Assembly: GCA_028689615.1 (NCBI GenBank)
Contig: JAQVCV010000005.1
Coordinates: 1-64,000 of the forward strand
Source: Bacteroidales bacterium
GTDB taxonomy: Bacteria > Bacteroidota > Bacteroidia > Bacteroidales > TTA-H9
DNA length: 64,000 nt
Direction of reading: 5' to 3'
Shown one piece after another: positions 30,701 through 38,203 of the stretch (the first letter of the stretch is position 1; each line of letters starts with the position of its first letter). The translations under genes were made by a program, and so were the position numbers. The notes under the pieces were generated by a model that was given only the letters and a program-made list of their open reading frames with translations, made no database searches and was not told where the DNA came from.

Positions 30701-30850
30701 TTCACGGATATTTTGAAAGAGAAAATGATAAATCATATTGACAGCAACTTTGAAGTGTTTAAGGAATACAATGATAATCCGGAGTTTAAAGCGTTTTTAG
30801 CAAGTCAAATGTTTAAATTATTAATCAATGATTTGGCAAAAGCCATATAA
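27788..30850 (+). CDS. hsdR: type I restriction-modification system, R subunit
   Basis: VFINGIPVITFELKNEL (nuclease), IQHSAGSGKSNSISWLAHQL (Walker A), IIDEAHSSFSG (DEAH), TLSRLNRTASGK. Confidence 0.95.
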   Translation: MTTDTTEKGLEAHITQYLCLVNGFEERHFSQYNRTDCFDEELLFKFLEATQPKEVAKLKKSHGSNYRQRVKYLINRKIKDETVVNEKCLGGVINLLRTDVTDGNTGIKLKLFYDKPVSNLNRKDAEQYEKNIFSVIRQVHYSTQNEKSLDLVVFINGIPVITFELKNELTKQNVKDAIKQYKTTRDQREELFRLARCLVHFAVDTEQVWMCTHLRGDNSFFLPFNKGNNNGAGNPPSSGIKTEYLWKEILTKESITNIIQNYVQLIEEESEKILPDGKIKKEKIKKMIFPRYHQLDAVRNLLANAKENGAGKRYLIQHSAGSGKSNSISWLAHQLVGLFDKTNTTAVFDSIIVVTDRIVLDSQIQSNIKQFEQVKGLVEHIDKGSKHLKEALEEGKKIIISTIQKFPHIVEEIGMLPSSKFAIIIDEAHSSFSGQMARKLNESLSKLNLDSATKKEIDDEMEEVLNNLENEETEDNISSEDLIRIVVKSRKLLSNASYFAFTATPKPKTLELFGIKYHDGEKEKFRAFHLYSMKQAIEEHFIEDVLKYYTTYKASFGLLKKIEDDPLFDKKKAQKKLRVYVENHQLNIARKTAVMVDHFLDAVIRKKKINGLAKAMVVTSSRRNAVKYKHAFDKYLKENGIPYSAIVAFSGEIDGETEMSLNGFSSALIPDEFKKVNNRFLIVANKYQTGFDQPLLHTMYVDKKLGGVSAVQTLSRLNRTASGKSDTFVLDFANSTDEIKDSFEPYYETTILGEATDPNKLFDLQNALDNFNIYTNAQVQVFSDKIVQNFSVDQLHSILDEAANVFKITLDENSQEDFRTKCKSYVRLYVFLAQIVPFTNPYLERLYIFLNHLQNKIQREQGEDLAQGILDAIDLDSYRLQKQGEFKISLQQGEELLPSSEMGGGVSETELELLSNIVKAFNDRFGTRFTNEDKVRKMAADLMQDVKDDKAAMDNINASLNKNDIQNAQITFTDILKEKMINHIDSNFEVFKEYNDNPEFKAFLASQMFKLLINDLAKAI

Positions 30851-31090
30851 AAGCCAGCGCACAGTCGTAAGCACAATTGCAAGCCCACACGAGCCAACAC
30901 TAAAACCAAAGGCTAGCAAAAGAGCTTCCGCCTTCCCTCCAAGTAACCGCCTTTAAGGGCGGTTTTAGGATTGCCCACGCTCAAAAAAACTAAATAAATT
31001 TGTGCTTCGTGGATCGGTTAGTGCAGATTGACAATAACAAGAAAATAAAAGCTAAATAACTGACAAACAGACAGAAATAAATGAACACCA

Positions 31091-31236
31091 GCCCATAACA
31101 AATAGCACTTAAACGCGCTGCCACTCCCGAACACTTTCGGGAAAACTCCAACAACGAAGCCGGCCCCCTCCCGATAACTATTAGCTATCGGGAGGCAGCA
31201 GCGTCCCGAGCATTCGGGATAAGTCGGTGTTGTGAG
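31091..31236. other. attC-like site (family of site 2)
   Basis: GCCCATAAC AAATAGCACTTAAACGCGCTGCC ... GGCAGCAGCG..TAAGTCGGT GTTGTGAG. Confidence 0.6.
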
Positions 31237-31286
31237 CCTGCCCCAAGCATTTGGGGGAACCTTCATGCAGATAAACCCTCTGTTCC

Positions 31287-31535
31287 CGATTCGGCTTGGA
31301 ATTGTGCTACTTTTTGGAAATCTGACATACTGTTATTCTATAAAAGCCGATCGGGATTAACTGCCTCTAACCTCATTTGCTGCGCAAATTCATTAAGACG
31401 CAGTAAAATCCCGAATTCGGCTCGAAATTGTGCTACTCTGAAGAAATTTCCATTACTGTTGTCCCATAAAAGCCGATCGGGATTAACTGCCTCTAACCTC
31501 ATTTGCTGCGCAAATTCGCTAAGAGGCAGTAGAAT
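31287..31535. repeat. Tandem repeat, about 124-126-bp units (2 units)
   Basis: cccgaattcggctcgaaattgtgctactctgaagaaatttccattactgtt...gccgatcgggattaactgcctctaacctcatttgctgcgcaaattc repeated. Confidence 0.85.
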
Positions 31536-31600
31536 ATGGAGTTTCAAAGTTTTTAGTTGTTTTCATCCGGTGGTTTTAGTGTCGTTTTGCTGTTGTTTTC

Positions 31601-31937
31601 AGTTCAATAAGCGACGTTTTTCGGCTAGTTTTGGGATGATTTCAGTAGAAGATGAACCTCTGACGATACTTTTTGGTCGGGCAAAGCATGGCAGTAGCAA
31701 TCCCCCTTATCGGGGGCAAGTTTATATCCCGAATCGGAAGCAGCCTTATATCTTTCATAAGGAATAATGTCTTTAAGGATTTCGAGATATTCACTCAATT
31801 TGCAAGCAAGAAGGGTGCTCGTCGCTCAACATGCCATAGCAATAATACTTGGGCCGGTGGTGCGAAAGCTTCCGCTTTTGAATTTTGAGTTCATCGTGTT
31901 AAAATTTAAATAGTTAAATGAAAATTTGTATGGCAGT
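31601..31937. repeat. Recurring ORF-poor cassette element, copy 2
   Basis: Near-identical to 20282-20630 and 35318-35650. Confidence 0.85.
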
Positions 31938-31999
31938 TTAAGCCAAAAGGCTTTTAAAGGTGAGCTAACAATGTCAGAACGATGATTTTATATGATTAA

Positions 32000-32479
32000 A
32001 TGATTGCTATGATTAAAGAAGAGTATAAATATTCAGAGTTGACTTCAAAAATTATCAAATGTGCTATGACAGTGCATAGTGAATTAGGTAATGGTTTTAC
32101 TCATATAATTAATTCTTTTTTTAATGGTATTCGTGAATGCTTTGCATTTCAGGAGGTAATCTACCAAAGGGCTCTGGCTATTGAGATGCACCTTGCGGGT
32201 ATTGAGTTTAAAAGAGAATTTGAAATGCCGATTTTTTACAGGGATGAACGTATTGGAACACGGCGGGTTGATTTTTTGGTTGAAGGAATTGTGTCTGTCG
32301 AGTTAAAAGCAATGACAAAATTAGAAGATGTTCATTTTGCACAGGCAATAAACTATCTTGAAGCCTATAACCACGAAATAGGTTTACTAATTAACTTTGG
32401 CGAACGAAGCCTCAATTTTAAGAGGTTGACCAATAAAAAATATAAATCAATTAAATCACAAGAATCACACAAATCATAG
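32000..32479 (+). CDS. GxxExxY-like (PD-D/ExK-fold) protein with internal insertion
   Basis: HSELGNGF...FQEVIYQRALAIEMHLAGIEFKREFEMPIFYRDERIGTRRVDFLVEGIVSVELKAM. Confidence 0.75.
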   Translation: MIAMIKEEYKYSELTSKIIKCAMTVHSELGNGFTHIINSFFNGIRECFAFQEVIYQRALAIEMHLAGIEFKREFEMPIFYRDERIGTRRVDFLVEGIVSVELKAMTKLEDVHFAQAINYLEAYNHEIGLLINFGERSLNFKRLTNKKYKSIKSQESHKS

Positions 32480-32486
32480 TCAAACA

Positions 32487-33077
32487 ATGGGTTTAAGTTT
32501 TCATTATAGCGGCAGCATTGCAAAAGCGGAATTACTACCCGATTTGATTGACGAGGTGCAGGATATAGCCGGTATTTACAACTGGAAATTCAACGTATAT
32601 GAACGGCAATTTCCTGAAAACAGTTTTGGTATGCCGGATTACAACCAAAGTATTTATGGCGTAAGCTTTACACCGCCTGGCTGCGAGACTATTTCTCTTT
32701 GTTTTTTGTCGAACGGTCGCATGAGCAGCCCTGCCCATTTAAAATTTCATGGTAAAACCAACGAACAGCCTGAAAGGGAATATTTATACATGCTCTCGGT
32801 AAAAACGCAATTTGCTAATGTTGAAACGCATCAGTTTATTATTCAACTTTTTCGTTACCTTAATACAAAATATTTTGTCAATTTTACACTTACAGACGAT
32901 GGCTGTTACTGGGAAACAAATGATATTGAAGTACTAAGAGCAAATTTTAAAAGAAATGCCGATTTGTTATCAGGTTTCTCATCGGCACTTGAATGTGTAC
33001 CTATGGAAAAAGGAGAAACTATTGAAAAATACTTTACACGGTTATTAAACCTGATTGAGAAAAGAAAAAAACAATGA
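32487..33077 (+). CDS. hypothetical protein
   Basis: 196-aa ORF between, and co-directional with, flanking genes; overlaps the next ORF. Confidence 0.6.
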   Translation: MGLSFHYSGSIAKAELLPDLIDEVQDIAGIYNWKFNVYERQFPENSFGMPDYNQSIYGVSFTPPGCETISLCFLSNGRMSSPAHLKFHGKTNEQPEREYLYMLSVKTQFANVETHQFIIQLFRYLNTKYFVNFTLTDDGCYWETNDIEVLRANFKRNADLLSGFSSALECVPMEKGETIEKYFTRLLNLIEKRKKQ

Positions 33078-33081
33078 CAGT

Positions 33082-34398
33082 ATGCCTGAAAACCAAAATA
33101 TTGAACACAAAGAATCGTGGAGAGATGAATATCTGAAATGGATTTGCGGTTTTGCAAATGCCAATGGAGGAACGATTTATATTGGCAAGAATGATTCGGG
33201 TGAAGTTGTTGGTCTCAAAGATTCTAAGAAACTACTTGAAGATATTCCCAACAAAACGAAAGATATTCTTGGTATTTTGGTTGATGTTAATTTGCATCAA
33301 ACAGAAAAAGGGGATTTTATTGAAATTATAGTCGAAGCATATCCTTATCCGGTTAACTACAAAGGTCAATATCATTATCGAAGCGGAAGCACCAAACAGG
33401 AATTAAAAGGCGCAGCCCTTGACAAATTTTTGTTGCAACGAAAAGGCAAACGATGGGATGCCGTTCCGGTTCCAAACGTATCGGTTAATGATTTAAAGAA
33501 GGAAACCTTCGACTTTTTTAGGAAAAAAGCTGTAAAAGCTCAGCGCATTGAGGATGATGTTTTAACCGATACCAATGAGCAATTGGCTGAAAATCTTCAA
33601 CTAATTGAAAACGAATATCTGAAAAGAGCAGCAATACTGTTATTTCATCCAAACCCAGACAAGTTTGTTACAGGTGCATACATTAAAATCGGCTTTTTTG
33701 AAGCTGACGATGACTTAAGATTTCAGGACGAAATTCATGGTAACGTTTTTGAACAGGTAGAAAAAACAACAGATTTATTATTTACAAAATACATTAAATC
33801 GTCAATCAGTTACGAGGGCTTAAACAGGGTTGAGAAATACGAATATCCAAAAGATGCAGTTCGTGAAGCCCTGTTAAATGCAGTTTCTCACAAAGATTAT
33901 TCCGGTGGAGTTCCAATACAGATTAGCGTTTACAAAGACAAGATAATTTTATGGAACGAAGGTCAATTGCCCGAAAACTGGACAATTGAGAAACTATTGG
34001 ACAAGCATCCTTCAAAACCCTACAATCCGGACTTAGCCAATGCACTTTTCAGAAGTGGTTATATTGAATCCTGGGGAAGAGGAACGTTGAAAATGATAAA
34101 CGAATGCGTACAGTTTGGTATTCCAAAACCAAAGTATTTTTATGACATGTCGGGTTTCTGGGTTGAGTTCAGAAAAGATGTTTTTGACATCGAATATTTG
34201 AAATCGTTAGGTTTGAATGAAAGACAGATTCAGTCTGTAAAGTTTGTAAAAGAAAATGGCAAGATAACCAATAGTGAATATCAGGAAAATTATGGAGTTT
34301 CAAGGAACACAGCGACCAGAGACTTGTCGGAATTGGTTGATAAAGGCATTTTAAAATCATCGGAAGCCAAAGGGGCAGGTTCTTACTATGAATTATGA
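33082..34398 (+). CDS. AlbA_2 (Schlafen-like) putative DNA-binding / ATP-binding HTH protein
   Basis: ESWRDEYLKWICGFANANGGTIYIGKNDSGEVVGL; EALLNAVSHKDYSGGVPIQISVYKDKIILWNEG; C-terminal winged helix. Confidence 0.88.
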   Translation: MPENQNIEHKESWRDEYLKWICGFANANGGTIYIGKNDSGEVVGLKDSKKLLEDIPNKTKDILGILVDVNLHQTEKGDFIEIIVEAYPYPVNYKGQYHYRSGSTKQELKGAALDKFLLQRKGKRWDAVPVPNVSVNDLKKETFDFFRKKAVKAQRIEDDVLTDTNEQLAENLQLIENEYLKRAAILLFHPNPDKFVTGAYIKIGFFEADDDLRFQDEIHGNVFEQVEKTTDLLFTKYIKSSISYEGLNRVEKYEYPKDAVREALLNAVSHKDYSGGVPIQISVYKDKIILWNEGQLPENWTIEKLLDKHPSKPYNPDLANALFRSGYIESWGRGTLKMINECVQFGIPKPKYFYDMSGFWVEFRKDVFDIEYLKSLGLNERQIQSVKFVKENGKITNSEYQENYGVSRNTATRDLSELVDKGILKSSEAKGAGSYYEL

Positions 34399-34679
34399 AT
34401 TGCACCATAATTGCACCAATTGCACCATGCCACGCGCAGTCGTAAGCATCCCGCCAATTGGCGGGACAAGCCCGCACGAGCCTGCGCTCAGACCAAAGGC
34501 TCGCAAAAGAGCTTCCGCCTTTCCTGCCCAATTAACCGCCTTTATGGGCGGTTTTAGGTTTGCCGACCTGCAAAAAAACAAAATAAATTTGTGCTACGTG
34601 GTTAGGTAGGTGCGGATTGAGAATGATTATAAAATTATAGCTAAATAATTGATAAACAGACAGAAATGAACGAACACCA

Positions 34680-34825
34680 GCCCCTAACAAATAGCACTTA
34701 AACGCGCTGCCACTCCCGAACACTTTCGGGAAAACTCCAACAACGAAGCCAGCCCCCTTCCGATAACTATTAGCTATCGGGAGGCAGCAGCGTCCCGAGC
34801 TTTCGGGATAAGTCGGTGTTGCGAA
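34680..34825. other. attC-like site (family of site 2)
   Basis: GCCCCTAAC AAATAGCACTTAAACGCGCTGCC ... GGCAGCAGCG..TAAGTCGGT GTTGCGAAC. Confidence 0.6.
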
Positions 34826-34873
34826 CCTGCCCCGTGCCTTTCGGGGGAACCTCCTGCAAATAAACCCTCTATT

Positions 34874-35251
34874 CCCGAATTCGGCTCGAAATTGTGCTAT
34901 TCTGAAGAAATTTCCATTACTGTTATTCCATAAAAGCCGATCGGGATTAACTGCCTCTAACCTCATTTGCTGCACAAATTCGCTAAGAGGCAGTAGAATC
35001 CCGAATTCGGCTCGAAATTGTGCTATTCTGAAGAAATTTCCATTACTGTTATTCCATAAAAGCCGATCGGGATTAACTGCCTCTAACCTCATTTGCTGCG
35101 CAAATTCATTAAGACGCAGTAAAATCCCGAATTCGGCTCGAAATTGTGCTACTCTGAAGAAATTTCCATTACTGTTGTCCCATAAAAGCCGATCGGGATT
35201 AACTGCCTCTAACCTCATTTGCTGCGCAAATTCATTAAGACGCAGTAAAAT
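34874..35251. repeat. Tandem repeat, 126-bp period (3 units)
   Basis: Units start at 34874, 35000 and 35126; same family as 31287-31535. Confidence 0.9.
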
Positions 35252-35317
35252 ATGGAGTTTCAAAGTTTTCGTTGTTTTCATCCGGTGGTTTTAGTGTCGT
35301 TTTGCTGTTGTTTTCAG

Positions 35318-35721
35318 TTCAATAAGCGACGTTTTTCAGCTAGTTTTGGGATGATTTCAGCAGAAGATGAACCTCTGACGATACTTTTTGGTCGGGCAAA
35401 GCATGGCAGTAGCAGTCCCGTTCATTGGGGGCGACTTTGTATCCCGAATCGGAAGCAGCCTTATACCTTTCATAAGGAATAATGTCTTTAAGGATTTCGA
35501 GATATTCACTAAATTTGCAAGCAAGAAGGGTGCTTGCCGTTCAACAAGCCATGGCGATAATACTTGGGCCGGTGGTGCGAAAGCTTCCGCTTTTGGATTT
35601 TGAGTTCATCGTGTTAAAATTTAAATAGTTAAATGAAAATTTATACGACAAACGGTTGTTTTTGTGCCACCATGGCCTCTGGTTGTGAATCAAGTATGTA
35701 TTCGACTGACTACCGGAGGTT
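35318..35721. repeat. Recurring ORF-poor cassette element, copy 3
   Basis: Same as copy 1 through the ...actaccggaggtttagttcaac boundary. Confidence 0.85.
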
Positions 35722-35858
35722 TAGTTCAACATCGTATTTATTGTATTTGGGCTGAATACGCATTTGGAGTTCTTAACGCTTTTTGGTAGCTTTACTATCG
35801 AGGGATAAGAAAGCAGTTTCAAACTCCCAAACTCAACAAATACGCAAAACGTTGAGCC
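35722..35858. other. attC-like site
   Basis: Inverse core TAGTTCAAC (35722-35730); arms tcgtatttattgtatttgggctg (35732-35754) / actcccaaactcaacaaatacgc (35823-35845) largely complementary; core GTTGAGCC at 35851. Confidence 0.65.
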
Positions 35859-35936
35859 AATTACAAAAAAGATTAAGTCAAACTTTAGATTACTTGTATT
35901 TCAACGATTTTAACAGTAAACAAAAAAATAAATATT

Positions 35937-36377
35937 ATGAATAGAATAAAGTTAATTGGTCTTATAATTATTTTAGTGATAGCTACTGCCTGTAATAATC
36001 ACTTTATGTCATTGACAATGTTGCAAGAGCAACTTGAAATTGAAAAACTTGATGAAATATCTAGAAAAAAAATCATTAATTATGGTATGTATGAATTTTT
36101 CAAAGTATCATATAAACCTAATGGATTATGGGAAGTGATTTGCATGGAAAAAAAGACTGGAAAAAAGGTTGCTTTAACAATCAATAAAGACACAGTACTT
36201 GTGATAACAGATAAAAGTGGCAAAAAACATCGATTGTATTTTGACACAGTACACATTTATGAAAATAAAATTTATGGACTATATTCAAGATTTATAAATG
36301 ATCCTAAAACAATAGATTTCGATTACATTGAAAAGATTGAAATCCATGCTGAAATGTCAAAAAGTCGAGATGTATAA
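35937..36377 (+). CDS. hypothetical lipoprotein (cassette gene)
   Basis: Signal IILVIATACNN lipobox; single ORF between two attC-like sites. Confidence 0.6.
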   Translation: MNRIKLIGLIIILVIATACNNHFMSLTMLQEQLEIEKLDEISRKKIINYGMYEFFKVSYKPNGLWEVICMEKKTGKKVALTINKDTVLVITDKSGKKHRLYFDTVHIYENKIYGLYSRFINDPKTIDFDYIEKIEIHAEMSKSRDV

Positions 36378-36385
36378 AAAGCCCA

Positions 36386-36530
36386 GCACACAACAAATAG
36401 TACTTAAACGCGCTGCCACTCCCGAACACTTTCGGGAAAACTCCAGCGACGTAGCCAGCCCACTCCCGATAGCTATAGTTATCTGTAGGCAGCAGCGTCC
36501 CGAGCATTCGGGATAAGTGAGTGTTGTGAG
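36386..36530. other. attC-like site (family of site 2)
   Basis: GCACACAAC AAATAGTACTTAAACGCGCTGCC ... TAAGTGAGT GTTGTGAG. Confidence 0.6.
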
Positions 36531-36853
36531 CCAGCGGCAAGTCGTTGAGGAAACTTCCTGTACATTTACCACTTGTTGTAGAAAACGCGAAGCGTTGAAC
36601 CGCTGCAGTCCCATGAGGAATGACTTATAGAAAACCACGACCAGCGCCGCGACCTCATGCACACCTCTGGCAATTATCATGTGCAAAATTTCGTGCCGAA
36701 TCGGCAGAAGTGCTCTTCGGTTAACAAAAGCGCGCTTCTTATGGCTCCATTAATACCAGGCGATTTGATTGAAATTCGCTTACTCCTGAGAGCTTTTTTA
36801 ATGAAAACAAATGCTTACCGTCACCCTTGTTCCACACATAAAAATAAAAAAAC

Positions 36854-37642
36854 ATGAAAAAACTATTAACTATTTTTGTTATGGGATTGCTCACTCCCGC
36901 AACTTCCTGGTCGCAAACAACACTGTCAGGTGAATTAAATAAGAAAGTAATAGAAGGATTTACCTACATTTTTAATCAGAAGATGTTAAGACCCGACGAT
37001 ATTTTGATTGTGCAGACAATTGATTCAAAAAAATTCTTTGTGGTAACTGGTTGCATGGAAACATACCTGGAAGGGAAGGAGACAGACAAATCTGATTATT
37101 CCAAGTCTGTTGATGCGATTACACGAATCCATAAAGATTCAGTCTATGATGTTTTGTGGATCAAAAAGAGAAATTACCTCACCTTACTCTTGCCCGATTC
37201 AGGCATTCCGTTTAAAAAATTAAAAGGAAGGTTTACTGACAGTAAAATAGATTCTTTAAAAGCCGATATTAAAAACCTGCTTGATCAGGCGTACTTTGAA
37301 AGGGTTAAACAAAAATATGATAAATTAAAAACTATAAAAGCAAAAAATATCAGCGACGGTTTAAGACAAATCACCAATGATCCCGCCATTATACACGTTC
37401 GGATTGATTATCCGGAGGAAGCCCGTATGAACGAGACTCAGGGACAAGTTGAAGTTGCATTTGTTTTGACAACAAGTGGAGAAATAGCAGACCTGTATGT
37501 TCTTAAGAAATTGGGAGACGGGTGTACACAGTCTGTATTAAGCTCAATAAAGGAATTGGGAAACAAACTGAAAGCTAAAAGCTACAGCAACGAAGAAAAT
37601 ATTTTGTTCATATTTGCTATTAATTTTATTTTGATCGATTAG
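36854..37642 (+). CDS. TonB C-terminal-like energy transducer family protein
   Basis: Signal peptide; PAIIHVRIDYPEEARMNETQGQVEVAFVLTTSGEIADLYVLKKLGDGC. Confidence 0.75.
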   Translation: MKKLLTIFVMGLLTPATSWSQTTLSGELNKKVIEGFTYIFNQKMLRPDDILIVQTIDSKKFFVVTGCMETYLEGKETDKSDYSKSVDAITRIHKDSVYDVLWIKKRNYLTLLLPDSGIPFKKLKGRFTDSKIDSLKADIKNLLDQAYFERVKQKYDKLKTIKAKNISDGLRQITNDPAIIHVRIDYPEEARMNETQGQVEVAFVLTTSGEIADLYVLKKLGDGCTQSVLSSIKELGNKLKAKSYSNEENILFIFAINFILID

Positions 37643-37767
37643 CAGATGGTAACCCAAATCGGTTTTCTTTTACAAAGAAAACGGCACAAGCTTTAATGAC
37701 AGGTCAATACAATACCTATTCGATATATACTGCTTGTTACTAAATTTGCATAGCAAAGGCAGTTATA

Positions 37768-38157
37768 CCGCGTCTTAGTGAAAATGCGAAGCATTTGAGC
37801 CTTATAAGTGTCGATCCTTCGGTATTAGAGGCGGTTTCCCGAACTATTCTCACCGAAGGTATCCCGAGTCGCTACGCTCTCGGGACGAACTATTCTCAGC
37901 GAAGCTAACTATTCTCACCGAAGGTAATCCCGAACTATTCTCAGCGAAGCTAATCCCGAATCCCGAATCCCGAATCCCGAATCGCTTCGCTCTCGGGACT
38001 AAAGTCGCTTCGCTCTCGGGACTATAGTCACTTCGTTCTCGGGACGAACATCGTACCGAGCCACCAGACGCAAGCTATTTTCGCAACCAACGCAGCGATC
38101 TCATGCACACCCGAAATAACTATCTTGTGCATAAAATCAAGTTGATTCGGTATATCT
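37768..38157. repeat. Dispersed repeat copy 2 with expanded internal cgcttcgctctcgggact units
   Basis: Outer segments are reverse complement of 9905-10070; inner ctattctcaccgaaggtatcccg / cgcttcgctctcgggact tandem. Confidence 0.85.
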
Positions 38158-38203
38158 TATAAAAAACATAACTACACCTATTAACACAAACTTTATATTT
38201 ATT

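Noticed and set aside
34874-35251. CRISPR array or repeat protein (minus ORF 34532..35281)
   Set aside because: Contiguous 126-bp units without spacers; the open minus frame follows from the period being a multiple of 3 and runs into attC-like sequence.
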